From positions 816,001-880,000 of the forward strand of contig CANJKZ010000463.1 of assembly GCA_947471745.1 (NCBI GenBank): a stretch of 64,000 bases of DNA, read 5' to 3'. A model generated the notes under the pieces. It had not been told where the DNA came from and made no database searches. It saw nothing but the letters and a program-made list of their open reading frames with translations. Both the position numbers and the translations under genes were made by a program. Of the stretch, positions 8,908 through 18,809 are shown in pieces; the first letter of the stretch is position 1; each line of letters opens with the position of its first letter. This DNA is from Closterium sp. Naga37s-1 (taxonomy: Eukaryota > Streptophyta > Zygnematophyceae > Desmidiales > Closteriaceae).

Positions 8908-11483
8908 CTCCCCTTCGCTTCTGGAGTGTCGCTGCAGATGACGTGGCTCTGTCCAGTCAGCAGCATGCAATATTCGAACTTCGACTTTCCGAGCTTCTTG
9001 GTCAAGTAATCAGCTGCCATCTCGGATGTGGGGCAGTAAGACAGTTCAAGTCTCCCATTCTCGATCTCGTCTTTTACGAAGAAATATCGCAGGGCGATAT
9101 GTTTCGTCCTGTTCGCGAATCCATTTTTGTTGGCGATGTGAATTGCCGACTGGTTGTCGCAAAATAGGGTGAAGCTGGGTAACTGGGCCAGCTTCGCTTC
9201 CTCCAGTAGTTCGCGAAGGTACAGTCCTTCCTTGGTGGCTGAGCAGAGTGCGATATATTCAGCTTCAGCTGAGGAGAGGGCGATTAATTCCTGTTTGCTC
9301 GACTGCCATGAGATAGGTCCGATAGGCTCGAGACGATAGATGTAGCCTGTGCGCGAGCGCCTGTTGTCAGGATCTCCGGCGTGGTCGGCGTCGACGTAGC
9401 CGATTAGCTTGGGCGTTGTAGTTATGTTCTTGTAGTAGATCAGGCCGATTGTCGGAGTGCTTATGAGGTAGTGTAGAGCGCGATCGAGCTCCTTCATGTG
9501 TTCGTCTTCAGGCCTTTTGAGGTAGGTGGCGAGTTGACTTGCTGAGTATGATAGGTCTGGACGACAGGTGACGGCCGCGAAGAGAAGGCATCCTAGCTTT
9601 CTCTGGTAGTTGCGTATGCCGGCGGGTTTCAGTGGAGCAGATTCTGCCTTGTCATTTCCTGCCGTGTAGCGGTATGGCGTAGAGATGGAAGTTGGCGTGA
9701 GTGCGAACCGTTTGGCGATGGTGTCGGCATATTTTGCGGCGTTAAGATAGATCGCGCCTTCTTCTTCTTGGATGTTGAGGCCGAGGTACTGCGTGACGGT
9801 AGATGAAACCGTGAGCGTAAGATCTCTCTGTAGCTCCCCTTCGAACCAGGTAGTGATATTGTCGGTTGACCCGATGTAAAGCAGATCATCTACGTAGACG
9901 ATCAGTAGAATATAGTCGTCGCCTTTCGTGAATCGGTACATGCCTTGGTCGTGCGGCAGCTGCTTGAATCCGATGCGAGTGAGCCGAGCGTGTAAGTACT
10001 GCTGCCACAGTCTCGGGGCCTGTTCAATCCCGTACATAGATTTTTGCAGCTGACAGACTTGATTGGGCTCTCCGTGAGAACCATGTGGGAGTTCGACGTA
10101 GATTTCTGCGTCGACGGGTGCGTAGAGAAAAGCATTGGCGACGTCGATTTGCCGCAGTTTCTTCTTTTTCATAGCGGCGACCGCGAGAAGAATCCGTAGT
10201 GAAGTATGTCGACTAACCGGTGCGAATGTCTCAGTGAAATCGCGTCCGTGCTCTTGGTCGAAGCCACGTACGACCCAGCGTGCCTTGAACTTGTCGATGG
10301 TGCCATCTGCTTTCGTCTTCACACGGAAGACCCACTTCCCGGTGAGTATCGTCTTGTTTCGTGCCACACCGATAGGAACAACCTTCCAGGTGTTGCGCTC
10401 CTGTAGTGCTTTCAGTTCCTTGTCCATGGCTTCACGCCATTTTTCCCTATGCTCCCCCCCCAGAGCCTGCTGAACTGTGGCAGGCTCCTTAGGAGTATCT
10501 GTGCCGTGGACCGCGGTGACGAGACCAAGTATCTGAAGGCCACTCGGTGTGTAGCGGGGGAGTGTTGTGTCCGCGGGATAACCTTCTTCGTCACCTGCTT
10601 CTGGGTCAGGTATGAAATTGGGCCCTATGCGTTCTGCTTCGTTGGTGTTGACTTCTGCAGGTGTAACGTAACCAGTGTCGGCGAGGTCGAAATAAGTTTC
10701 GGCGTTGACGCTTTCGCGAGGATTTTCGTCGTCCATCGGGATAGGCACGGAGCAGTAAGGGAGTGGTCCTGCTTTGTCTGAGGCGTTATCCACATTCTGC
10801 TCGTCCCAGTCAGCTTCGTCTGCTGTCGAGGCGAAGTGTCGGTCACCACGGAAGCCACCTGTGGGATCCCGATTTTCTTCCAGGTTAGCAAGATACGTCG
10901 GAAGGGTGAGTCGTTCGTAGAAAATGATGTCACGTGCTGCCACTGTTTCTTTGGAGTGGACGTCGAAAATCTTCCACGCGTTGTAATTCCTTTCGATGCC
11001 CAGGTGTAGTCCCCACTGTGCTCGTTGGGAAAATCGGCCGGCTCGTGCAGATGGGGGTCGGTACTGTACCATGCAGCCGAAAACTCTTAACATTTTTGTG
11101 CTGCCCTGTTTTCCTGTCCACAGCAGGTGCGGTGATGCGTTGTTCGGTAGTGACGACGACGAAAGCAAGTTGTGCAGCATGACAGCGTGGTCCATCGCTT
11201 CAGGCCACTCGTGATTGGGCAGTCGCATGCCACGCAGTAACTTGCGCATGGTGTTCTGGAGAGTTTGATTCATCCGTTCCGCCACGCCTTGCTGTTGATG
11301 GGCGTAAGGAAGCGAGATGAGCCTCTTGATTCCCCTTTCTGCCAAGAACTGCTTGAACCTCTGTGAGGTGTATTCTCCTCCTCCGTCTGACTGAAAGCTT
11401 TTCAGTCTCTCGCCCGATTCTCGTTCTGCTACTGGGAGCCAAGCGATGAAGGCTTCGAAGGCCATGTCCTTGCTCGGAAGATT
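8892..11483 (-). CDS. Copia pol of Z: integrase C-terminal part, RT, RNase H
   Basis: The longer half of the Z polyprotein, cut at its N-terminus by insertion of B in the integrase core. Visible in order: SDGGGEYTS (second catalytic Asp of integrase) and QGVAERMNQ (Glu); then RT with WVFRVKTKADG, FKARWVVRGF, QIDVANAFLYAPVDAEIYVELP and VYVDDLLYIG; then RNase H with GYVDADHAGD, SSAEAEYIAL and FCDNQSAIHIA. The frame is open across the junction with 18810 once B and one AGATT are removed. The stop TAA lies 16 nt inside the 3' LTR, so the end of pol overlaps the polypurine tract. As it stands it is split and cannot be expressed whole. Confidence 0.95.
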   Translation of the reverse strand, partial: NLPSKDMAFEAFIAWLPVAERESGERLKSFQSDGGGEYTSQRFKQFLAERGIKRLISLPYAHQQQGVAERMNQTLQNTMRKLLRGMRLPNHEWPEAMDHAVMLHNLLSSSSLPNNASPHLLWTGKQGSTKMLRVFGCMVQYRPPSARAGRFSQRAQWGLHLGIERNYNAWKIFDVHSKETVAARDIIFYERLTLPTYLANLEENRDPTGGFRGDRHFASTADEADWDEQNVDNASDKAGPLPYCSVPIPMDDENPRESVNAETYFDLADTGYVTPAEVNTNEAERIGPNFIPDPEAGDEEGYPADTTLPRYTPSGLQILGLVTAVHGTDTPKEPATVQQALGGEHREKWREAMDKELKALQERNTWKVVPIGVARNKTILTGKWVFRVKTKADGTIDKFKARWVVRGFDQEHGRDFTETFAPVSRHTSLRILLAVAAMKKKKLRQIDVANAFLYAPVDAEIYVELPHGSHGEPNQVCQLQKSMYGIEQAPRLWQQYLHARLTRIGFKQLPHDQGMYRFTKGDDYILLIVYVDDLLYIGSTDNITTWFEGELQRDLTLTVSSTVTQYLGLNIQEEEGAIYLNAAKYADTIAKRFALTPTSISTPYRYTAGNDKAESAPLKPAGIRNYQRKLGCLLFAAVTCRPDLSYSASQLATYLKRPEDEHMKELDRALHYLISTPTIGLIYYKNITTTPKLIGYVDADHAGDPDNRRSRTGYIYRLEPIGPISWQSSKQELIALSSAEAEYIALCSATKEGLYLRELLEEAKLAQLPSFTLFCDNQSAIHIANKNGFANRTKHIALRYFFVKDEIENGRLELSYCPTSEMAADYLTKKLGKSKFEYCMLLTGQSHVICSDTPEAKGSVGNN
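11479..11483. repeat. TSD of element B, left copy (AGATT)
   Basis: AGATT directly before the TG of the B 5' LTR, repeated at 18805-18809 directly after the CA of its 3' LTR. Confidence 0.95.
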
Positions 11484-11602
11484 TGTCAGATGTATATGCC
11501 TTAGCCTATGTAGGCTGTAGTGGGGTAGACACTAAGGGGTATAGGTTTTATATTTGTATCTCACACTTTCCTAGTTCATTCATTCCTGCTTAATTCTTCA
11601 CA
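11484..11602 (+). repeat. 5' LTR of element B
   Basis: 119 bp, TGTCAGATG..CTTCACA. Contains TGTAGGCTGTAGTGGGGTAG and TTTGTATCTCACACTTTCC. Very short for a Copia LTR. Confidence 0.95.
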
Positions 11603-11620
11603 TGGTATAGAGCGGGTTCC
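11603..11620 (+). other. Primer-binding site of element B
   Basis: TGGTATAGAGCGGGTTCC directly after the LTR. It resembles the plant initiator-Met tRNA site TGGTATCAGAGC with one base missing and a different 3' half. Confidence 0.75.
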
Positions 11621-11714
11621 CTCATGGGACCGTTCCTTCCTAAGGGCCCACCATAAGCAATTTTTTTTTTTAGCTGCCCGAAGCGCGTCTCGCGCCCTGC
11701 GTTAAATTTGTTTT

Positions 11715-12560
11715 TTTTTTCGCGGCCCCCTAGCGGCCCCTAACGGCCCCTACGCGGCCCCTACGCGATCCCTACGCCGCCCCTAAACGGCCCCGTCGCG
11801 GCCCCGTACCTTACGCGGCCCCGTCCCTGACGCGGCCCCGCCCCTACCCGGCCCCTACGCGGCCCCTACGCGGCCCCTACGCGGCCCCTACGCGGCCCCT
11901 ACGCGGCCCCTACGCGGCCCATACCCGGCCCCTACGCGGCCCCTACGCGGCCCCTACCCGGCCCCTACGCGGCCCCCTGACGCGGCCCCTACGCGGCCCC
12001 TACGCCGCCCCTACGCGGCTCCTACGCGGCCCCTAAACGGCCCGACCCAGCCCCGTACCTGACGCGGCCCCTACGCCGCCCCTAAAAGGCCCCGTCCCGG
12101 CCCTACCCCGGCCCCGTCTCGGCCCCGTCCCGGACCTGCCCCGGCCTCGACTCCGTCCCGGACCTGCCTTGGCCCCGACCCCGTCCTGGACCTGCCCAGG
12201 CCCCGACCCTGTCCCGGCCCTACCTCGGCCCCGTCCCGGACCTGCCCCGGCCCCGACCCCGTCCCGGACCTGCCCCGGCCCCGACCCTGTCCCGGCCCCG
12301 TTGCTGCCCCGTCCCGGACCCTGCTCGGCCCTGACCCTGTCCCGGCCCCGTTGCTGCCCCGTCCCGGACCCTGCTCGGCCCCGACCCTGTCCCGGCCCTG
12401 TCACGGCCCCGACCCAGTCCCGGACCTGTCGGCTCCGCCCCTGGTAAGAGCCTAGCCGGGCCGAGCCGCGCGGCCGAGCCGCGCGGCCGAGCCGCACTAC
12501 TTTGCCGAGTCGCCCTGCCGAGTCGCACTGTCCTGCCTCGCTCAGTTGCACTGCTGCCGC
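11715..12560 (+). repeat. C-rich leader tandem array of element B
   Basis: Between PBS and gag: first an 11-bp unit GCGGCCCCTAC repeated many times (about 11840-12000), then units of the type GTCCCGGACCTGCCCCGGCC with longer GTTGCTGCCCCGTCCCGGAC repeats (12120-12430), then GCCGAGCCGCGCG units. Strongly C-rich on the sense strand. The ORFs read from it on either strand are repeat artefacts. Confidence 0.9.
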
Positions 12561-12584
12561 TGCTAGTCTGCTGCTGCTCCTATC

Positions 12585-15452
12585 ATGGCTAGTCCTAGTC
12601 TTCTCACCTTTGATGCTGAGGGTCGAGCGGTTGACTTTGATGTCTGGCTAGATGATCTGCAGCTTTTCCTTCAGTGCGATAGCAAGGATGGTCTCTCCCT
12701 GTTTAATCTTACGTCGGGCGCCTCTACTGCCCCTGCTGCTGATGCTGACAGTACCGTTCGCTCGCAGTGGCTCACGCGCGATGCTGCTGCCCGCCTTGCT
12801 GTGCGTAGTCACCTACCGTCTACTGAGCGTGCGCACTTTAGTCAATACAAGAGTGCTAAGACTCTGTACGACGCAGTAGTTGCACGTTACTCTTCCCCTG
12901 CCACTGCTGCGCTTAGCCGCCTCATGCTACCGTACCTGTTCCCTGACCTTGCTGCTTTTGCCACAGTCACTGACCTCATTACGCACCTCCGCACTAGTGA
13001 CACTCGCTACCGCGCTGCGCTTCCTGCTGAGTTCTGCGCCCAGAACCCCCCCCCCATGTACATCACCCTCTACTACCTAGTCACTCGACTCCCTGACACT
13101 CTCCGCTCGGTCAGGGACCACTTCCTCTCTCTTTGCCCTACCACCCTCACTGTCGACCTCCTCGAGGAGCGCCTCCTTGCAGCAGAGACTAGTATCACCG
13201 CTGTAGGCGCCTCTCGTGGTGACCCCCGTACCCCTTTCTTTGAGGGGTGCTCCCCCGTTCCTCTTTTGACCTCTGTTGCCTCTGCTGCTGCTGTCGACCT
13301 TGTTGGCACCGAGTCGGTCAGCGCTGCGTCTGCTCCTAGTGAGAGGCGCCGCATCAGCAAGGGCAAGCGGGGCAAGGGAGCTGGAGGAGGTGGTGGGGGC
13401 GGCGGTAGTGGCGGTGGAGGCGGAGGAGGGGGTGGGGGTGGGGGTGGTGGTAGAGGTGGGGGCTTCGGTGGCGGCGGTGGAGGAGGCGGAGGCGGCGGCG
13501 GCGGAGGTGGAGCTGGCAGAGGCGGAGCTGTGCAGCGGGGACCCCAGCAGCAGCAGCGCTCTCGTGAGACCCCTTCACCCCAGCAGCTTCGTGAGTGGTA
13601 CGCGGGGCGCCAGGGGTCTGGAGGTACTGGTCCCTGTACCTACGTCCTGCGCACCGGCGACCGCACTGGAGAGCAGTGTGGCGGCCTGCACGCCACCCAG
13701 CGCTGCTTCGGTCGCCTGACGGACGCCTGGTGTGCCCAGTTCCTGGACGCCACTGAGATCCCTCGTTGGAGTGATCTGCTCAGGTCGGGGGTAGCTATCT
13801 TTAATCTTGACTTTGATGCTATTCTTGCTGCCATGTATGCTGTGTCTATTAGTGCTGAGGGTGACTGTTACGTGTGTGTTCCGCCTGGTATTGAGGCTGC
13901 TGCTCTAGGTGCTAGTGAGTCTACTGCTCCAGGTACTCGTGAGTCTGCTACTCTAGGTGCTGGTGAGTCTGCTCTCTCAGGTACCGAGTCGGCTCAGGTC
14001 TTTCACACCTTCACCCTCGACTCGGGTGCTTCCCGCTCCTTCTTTCGAGACCGCACCACCCTTACGCCGCTCAGTCTGCCGGTTGCGGTCTCCCTGGCAG
14101 ACCCCTCTGGGGGTCCTGTCCTTGCTCGCTACTCCACTGTCCTCCCGTGTCCGGCGGCCCCGTCAGGCTCCCTGTCTGGTCTCTACCTCCCCTCGTTCTC
14201 CACGAACTTGGTGAGTGGTGCTGACCTTCAGGATGCCGGAGTTGACCAGTTCACTCCTGCAGGTCAGCGAGTGACCCACTGCACGTGTGCTCAGACGGGC
14301 CGCCACTTGGCCTCGTTTACCCGTCGACCGGGGTCGAGCCTGTACACACTGACCACAGAGTCTCCTCCGGTTGCTGCGTCTGGTCAGGTAGCTGCGTCGA
14401 GTCAGGTGTTTGCTGCTGCGTCTCGGTCAGGTCCTGAGTCTGCCCCCTGCTCGTGTCGCCTCTTGTCCCACCAGACCCTCCTCTGGCACCACCGCCTTGG
14501 TCACCCCTCCTTGCCTCGTCTCCGAGGCATGGCCTCCCGTGTCCTTGTCTCTGGTCTCCCCCGGTCCCTCCCTCCCCTTCCCCCGGGGCCTGCCCCTACC
14601 TGCGTTCCCTGCGTCGAGGGGCGGCAGCGCGCCGCTCCTCACTCCTCCGAGTTTCCCCCGACAGAGGCTCCACTGCAGACTCTTCACATGGACGTGTGGG
14701 GCCCAGCCCGCGTCCGTGGACAGGGTCACGAGCGTTACTTCCTGCTGGAGGTTGACGACTACTCGCGTTACACCACTGTCTTCCCCTTGCGCAGCAAGGG
14801 TGAGGTCACTGAGGTGTTGATCGACTGGATCCGCGTTGCTCGTCTCCAGCTCAGAGAGCGTTTCGGCTCGGACTTTCCTGTTCTGCGTCTGCACTCCGAC
14901 AGAGGCGGAGAGTTTTCCTCCGACCTTCTGCGAGCCTTCTGTCGTGCGGAGGGCATCCGCCAGACGTTCACGCTTCCGGCCTCTCCACAGCAAAATGGGA
15001 TTGCTGAGCGCCGCATTGGCATGGTCATGGATGTCGCTCGTACGTCCATGATCCATGCGGCTGCTCCCCATTTTCTGTGGCCGTTCGCGGTTCAGTACGC
15101 GGCGCATCAGATCAACCTTCAGCCCCAGGTCTCCCTGCCGGAGACCTCCCCTACTCTGCGGTGGACAGGGAAGGTTGGTGATGCGTCTGCGTTCCGTGTT
15201 TGGGGATCTCGAGCTTTGGTCCGCGACTTGTCTGCGGACAAGCTGTCCTCCCGTGCTGTTCCTTGCGTCTTCCTCGGCTTTCCCCCTGACGCGCCTGGTT
15301 GGCAGTTTTACCACCCCACCTCGCGTCGTGTTCTGTCCTCCCAGGACGTCACGTTTGACGAGTCGGTTCCGTACTACCGTCTCTTCCCCTACCGCACTGC
15401 CCCCCTCCCCCCCCCCCGCCGCTCTTCCTCGCTCCCGGTCCCCCCCCGGTAG
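12585..15452 (+). CDS. Copia gag-protease-integrase of B
   Basis: Begins MASPSLLTFDAEGRAVDFDV, the conserved Gag start of the family, at the first ATG after the leader. Domains: Copia-type Gag (about 1-230), a poly-Gly tract (about 265-310), a zinc knuckle of form C-X13-C-X3-H-X4-C (CTYVL..C..H..C, about 348-370), protease with LDSGAS, GAG-pre-integrase with HHRLGHPS and CVPCVEG, and integrase core with HMDVWGP, LHSDRGGEFSS and QNGIAERR. The frame ends at a TAG at 15450 because the C run at 15407-15417 has 11 C where element C has 9; the rest of pol follows in another frame from 15488. The products would be the particle shell, protease and integrase, but not RT, unless a frameshift occurs. 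Confidence 0.93.
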   Translation: MASPSLLTFDAEGRAVDFDVWLDDLQLFLQCDSKDGLSLFNLTSGASTAPAADADSTVRSQWLTRDAAARLAVRSHLPSTERAHFSQYKSAKTLYDAVVARYSSPATAALSRLMLPYLFPDLAAFATVTDLITHLRTSDTRYRAALPAEFCAQNPPPMYITLYYLVTRLPDTLRSVRDHFLSLCPTTLTVDLLEERLLAAETSITAVGASRGDPRTPFFEGCSPVPLLTSVASAAAVDLVGTESVSAASAPSERRRISKGKRGKGAGGGGGGGGSGGGGGGGGGGGGGGRGGGFGGGGGGGGGGGGGGGAGRGGAVQRGPQQQQRSRETPSPQQLREWYAGRQGSGGTGPCTYVLRTGDRTGEQCGGLHATQRCFGRLTDAWCAQFLDATEIPRWSDLLRSGVAIFNLDFDAILAAMYAVSISAEGDCYVCVPPGIEAAALGASESTAPGTRESATLGAGESALSGTESAQVFHTFTLDSGASRSFFRDRTTLTPLSLPVAVSLADPSGGPVLARYSTVLPCPAAPSGSLSGLYLPSFSTNLVSGADLQDAGVDQFTPAGQRVTHCTCAQTGRHLASFTRRPGSSLYTLTTESPPVAASGQVAASSQVFAAASRSGPESAPCSCRLLSHQTLLWHHRLGHPSLPRLRGMASRVLVSGLPRSLPPLPPGPAPTCVPCVEGRQRAAPHSSEFPPTEAPLQTLHMDVWGPARVRGQGHERYFLLEVDDYSRYTTVFPLRSKGEVTEVLIDWIRVARLQLRERFGSDFPVLRLHSDRGGEFSSDLLRAFCRAEGIRQTFTLPASPQQNGIAERRIGMVMDVARTSMIHAAAPHFLWPFAVQYAAHQINLQPQVSLPETSPTLRWTGKVGDASAFRVWGSRALVRDLSADKLSSRAVPCVFLGFPPDAPGWQFYHPTSRRVLSSQDVTFDESVPYYRLFPYRTAPLPPPRRSSSLPVPPR

Positions 15453-15487
15453 ACCCCCTCCCCCCTCAGGGTCCTGCCCCCTCAGGT

Positions 15488-18472
15488 ATGTCCCAGGTAG
15501 ATGCAGTCGAGCCTGTCGAGGTAGCTGCTGACTCTGGTGCGTCTGGGGGTGCTGAGCCTGAGCGTGCGGAGCCTGGGGGTGCTGGGTCTGGGGGTGCTGA
15601 GCCTGAGCGTGCGGAGCCTGGGGGTGCTGGGTCTGGGGGTGCTGAGCCTGAGCGTGCGGGGCCTGGGGGTGCTGCTTCTGGGGGTGCTGAGCCTGGGGCT
15701 GCTGGGAGTGGGGGTGTGGAGCCTGTCGGTGCTGGACCTGGCGGTCCTTCGGGTGCTTTGTCCCGGCGGGAGCTTCCCTCTCCACAGGAGCTGCGCGAGT
15801 GGTTTGCTCGCCGCTGGAGCCGTACTGCTGGAGCTGGAGGTGCTGCCGGTGCTGGAGGTTCTGCTGCTGCTGGAGGTTCTGGAGCTGGAGGTGCTGCTCG
15901 AGCCGGTACTGGAGGTTCTGCTTCTGCTGGGGGTGCTGGAGCCACGGGTCCCGGAGGTGCTCGTACTGGAGGTACTGGAGCTGCTGGGCCTGGTGGTGCT
16001 CCTGGTGCTGGAGCTACTGGTGGAGCTGGAGCTGGTGGTGCTGCTGGAGTGGGTGCTACTGGAGGTACTGGAGCCGGAGTGGCTGTGTCTGCTGGTGGTC
16101 CTGCTGGAGCTGGAGCTGCTGGAGGTACTGGAGCTGGTGGTGCTGCTGGAGTTGGAGCTGACGCTGGGGGTACTGGTGTTGTCCCTGCTGGTTCTGGAGG
16201 TGCTGCGCGGCCGCGGCCGTACTTCGTTCCGCTCCTTGAGCAGGTTCTTAGTCTTCCGCCTTCTCCTAGTCCTGCTCCTTCCTTAGAGTGTCCTCCGCCT
16301 GTCCAGTCCGAGTCACAGTTACAGCTGGTCTCCCCTCTGCCTGCTCCTTCTCCCTACGCTGGTCCTACTGGAGGTCTTGCTGAGCGTCGTGACCCTGAGT
16401 CGCGTCCTGCGTCGCCTGTTCGCACTGCTCGCACTAGTCGTCGTGTTCCACGTCCGCGTCCTCCTGCAGTCCCGGGCACGCATCAGATGGCATTGCGTCC
16501 TTCCACTGCGCCACAGCGTGTCCCTTTGCCGTCTCCTCCAGAGTCCTCTCTTCCTGCTCTTGCTGACCCAGCGTCTGACTCCCTTCGTGCTGCCAGTCCT
16601 ACTGTCACGCGTTTCCTAGCCACTGTTGTCACTGACCCTTCCTTTGAGTCCACTGCTGCGTCTGCCTTAGTTGCCGAGCTTGTCGACTTCGCTGCTCACT
16701 GTCGTCTAGACTACACCGCTAGTCTTGTTGCTGAGTCTGCATCTGTCTGTCCTCCGTCCGTCGGGGGTGAGTGTGCTCTTAGCACGGACGTCCTTGAGGA
16801 CCGACAGGAGGAGTTCCAGTGTTTTGCTGTTGCTTTACCTCATCTCGTGTCCACGCTGCTTGCCCCTGAGGGAGACCCGGATGCACCAGACATCCCGACC
16901 CCGCGCTCTTACGCAGAGGCGATAGAGGGTCCTTACTCCTCTCAGTGGCAGGCAGCCATGGACGCAGAGATGGCTTCCTGGAAGTCCACAGGCACCTACG
17001 TCGACGAGGTTCCCCCACCTGGGGCGAACATCGTCAGTGGCATGTGGATTTTCAGGGTGAAGCGGCCGCCGGGTTCTCCGCCTGTCTTCAAAGCGCGTTA
17101 CGTGGCTCGAGGCTTCAGTCAGCGGCAGGGAGTTGACTACTTTCAGACCTTCTCCCCGACCCCGAAGATGACCACTCTTCGGGTTCTGCTGCACGTTGCT
17201 GCTCAGCGTGACTACGAGCTTCACTCCCTTGACTTCAGCACTGCTTTCCTACAAGGCAGTCTGCACGAGGAGATCTGGCTGCACCGCCCACCTGGCTTCA
17301 CTGGGTCGTTTCCTGCTGGTACCCAGTGGAGCCTCCGGCGGCCAGTCTACGGTCTCCGCCAGGCGCCACGTGAGTGGCACGACACACTGAGGACTACGCT
17401 TGCGGCTCTTGGGTTTGCTCCTTCCACTGCTGACCCGTCGCTGTTTCTTCGCACCGACACTTTGCTGCCGCCGTTCTACATCCTCGTGTACGTCGACGAC
17501 TTGGTGTTTGCTACAGCTGACACTGCTGGACTCGCCCACGTGAAGTCCGAGCTGCAGAAGAGACACACGTGCACAGACCTGGGTGAACTGCGCAGCTATC
17601 TTGGCTTGCAGATCACCCGGGACAGAGCACGGCGCACCATTACTCTGACTCAGTCACACATGGTGCAGCAGGTCCTTCAGCGCTTCGACTTCACGTACTC
17701 CTCGCCTCAGGCCACTCCTCTGTCTACTCGCCACTCGCTCTCAGCTCTGCCTTCGGATGAGTCCGTAGAGCCGAGTGGCCCGTACCCAGAGCTTGTTGGC
17801 TGCCTCATGTACCTGATGACCTGCACTCGACCTGACCTAGCATACCCTCTGAGCATCTTGGCACGCTATGTTGCTCCTAGGAGACACCGACCAGAGCACA
17901 TGGCTGCAGCGAAGAGGGTGTTGCGCTACTTGTGCAGTACTTCGGGCTTGGGGCTAGTGCTTGGAGGGCGGAGTCCAGTGGTCCTCACTGGTCACGCAGA
18001 CGCGTCTTGGGTTGACGACCTGGCTACTCAGCGGTCGTCACAGGGTTACACCTTCAGCCTTGGTTTCGGCTCTGTTTCGTGGCGGTCTACTCGCTCGTCT
18101 TCTGTTCTCAGCTCCAGCTGTGAGGCTGAGATCTACGCAGGGGCCATGGCTGCACAGGAGTTACGCTGGCTCACCTACTTGCTGACTGACCTGGGAGAGG
18201 CGCCTCGTTCTCCTCCAGTTCTGTACGTAGACAACAAGGCTATGCTGGCCTTGTGTCGGGAGCACAGACTGGAGCACAGAACGAAGCACATTGCTCTTCG
18301 CTACTTCCTTGCTCGTGAGCTGCAGCAGCGTGGTCAGCTGCGCCTTGCTTACGTGGCCTCTCAGGCCAACACTGCTGATATCTTTACCAAGGCACTTCAG
18401 CCTTGTGATCATCAGCGCTTCTGTACTATGCTAGGTCTTGTGCCTACTTGGCCTCACTTGCTTACCTCTTGA
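15488..18472 (+). CDS. Copia linker, RT and RNase H of B (frame-shifted continuation)
   Basis: Continues pol after the C-run shift. First comes a low-complexity linker with repeats of GGAEPERAEPGGAG and GGTGAGGAAG type (about 1-240), then a Pro/Ser region, then RT from WQAAMDAEMASWKSTGTYVD through FKARYVARGFSQRQG, DFSTAFLQGSLHEEIWL and YVDDLVFA, and RNase H with HADASW, CEAEIYAG and YVDNKAM, ending in HLLTS. The ATG at 15488 is probably not a natural start, since in C the same codon is GTG. Catalytic residues are all present. The shift may be real or a homopolymer sequencing error. Confidence 0.92.
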   Translation: MSQVDAVEPVEVAADSGASGGAEPERAEPGGAGSGGAEPERAEPGGAGSGGAEPERAGPGGAASGGAEPGAAGSGGVEPVGAGPGGPSGALSRRELPSPQELREWFARRWSRTAGAGGAAGAGGSAAAGGSGAGGAARAGTGGSASAGGAGATGPGGARTGGTGAAGPGGAPGAGATGGAGAGGAAGVGATGGTGAGVAVSAGGPAGAGAAGGTGAGGAAGVGADAGGTGVVPAGSGGAARPRPYFVPLLEQVLSLPPSPSPAPSLECPPPVQSESQLQLVSPLPAPSPYAGPTGGLAERRDPESRPASPVRTARTSRRVPRPRPPAVPGTHQMALRPSTAPQRVPLPSPPESSLPALADPASDSLRAASPTVTRFLATVVTDPSFESTAASALVAELVDFAAHCRLDYTASLVAESASVCPPSVGGECALSTDVLEDRQEEFQCFAVALPHLVSTLLAPEGDPDAPDIPTPRSYAEAIEGPYSSQWQAAMDAEMASWKSTGTYVDEVPPPGANIVSGMWIFRVKRPPGSPPVFKARYVARGFSQRQGVDYFQTFSPTPKMTTLRVLLHVAAQRDYELHSLDFSTAFLQGSLHEEIWLHRPPGFTGSFPAGTQWSLRRPVYGLRQAPREWHDTLRTTLAALGFAPSTADPSLFLRTDTLLPPFYILVYVDDLVFATADTAGLAHVKSELQKRHTCTDLGELRSYLGLQITRDRARRTITLTQSHMVQQVLQRFDFTYSSPQATPLSTRHSLSALPSDESVEPSGPYPELVGCLMYLMTCTRPDLAYPLSILARYVAPRRHRPEHMAAAKRVLRYLCSTSGLGLVLGGRSPVVLTGHADASWVDDLATQRSSQGYTFSLGFGSVSWRSTRSSSVLSSSCEAEIYAGAMAAQELRWLTYLLTDLGEAPRSPPVLYVDNKAMLALCREHRLEHRTKHIALRYFLARELQQRGQLRLAYVASQANTADIFTKALQPCDHQRFCTMLGLVPTWPHLLTS

Positions 18473-18685
18473 CTTTTCTTGTACTGTGATCTATATATAC
18501 CTGCACTTGCTTGTTTACCTTTATATATGAACTTGCATGTGAACTGGCCTTGTGGCCTTTGAACCGGTGCTCAGACTGTGTGGTGACGTTGTGATCCACC
18601 CTGAGCTTGCTTTGCTTTGCTTTGCTTTGCTTTGCTTGACTGGTCTTGTGACCCCTAGTTCTCCCCCACTTTGCCTATGGGGGTG
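18473..18685 (+). other. 3' UTR and polypurine tract of B
   Basis: Conserved among A, B, C, G, H, J and K: an AT-rich start, GTGAACTGGCCTTGTGGCC, GATCCACCCTGAGCTTGC, a TTTGC pentamer run, CCCCACTTTGCC, and TATGGGGGTG directly before the LTR. B has about five TTTGC units, C about eight and A two or three. Confidence 0.8.
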
Positions 18686-18804
18686 TGTCAGATGTATATG
18701 CCTTAGCCTATGTAGGCTGTAGTGGGGTAGACACTAAGGGGTACAGGTTTTATATTTGTATCTCACACTTTCCTAGTTCATTCATTCCTGCTTAATTCTT
18801 CACA
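18686..18804 (+). repeat. 3' LTR of element B
   Basis: 119 bp, one substitution from the 5' LTR. Followed by the AGATT target duplication at 18805-18809. Confidence 0.95.
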
Positions 18805-18809
18805 AGATT

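Larger units (their letters stand above)
11484..18804 (+). mobile_element. Copia element B, complete, inserted in the Z integrase
   Basis: A 7.3-kb element with 119-bp LTRs at both ends differing at one position (TATAGG or TACAGG), and a perfect TSD, AGATT. Order: LTR, PBS, C-rich leader array, gag, protease, integrase, long Gly/Ala/Pro linker, RT, RNase H, 3' UTR, polypurine tract, LTR. One frameshift in a C run separates gag-integrase from RT-RNase H. It is among the youngest insertions in the window. Confidence 0.97.

Noticed and set aside
11840..12000. CRISPR-like array
   Set aside because: The repeats are directly tandem without unique spacers, in a eukaryotic retroelement leader.
12033..12551. 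Arg/Gly-rich ORFs in the leader arrays of B, C, G, K and M (also 22218-22604, 34725-35227, 53623-54486, 57636-58031)
   Set aside because: Products of GC-rich tandem repeats between PBS and gag; gag starts elsewhere with a conserved N-terminus.
13354..13578. His/Arg-rich antisense ORFs over the poly-Gly part of gag
   Set aside because: Shadow frames opposite to glycine codons; found wherever the poly-Gly tract occurs.
15402..15420. Programmed frameshift site between integrase and RT in B
   Set aside because: The shift lies in a C run whose length differs between copies (9 in C, 11 in B, about 22 in K) while C and M read through; a replication or sequencing length error is more likely.
14427..15785. 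Long antisense ORFs over integrase and linker (also 24544-25431 and 60061-61353)
   Set aside because: GC-rich third positions open the antisense frame; they carry no known domain, and the sense strand has full Copia motifs.
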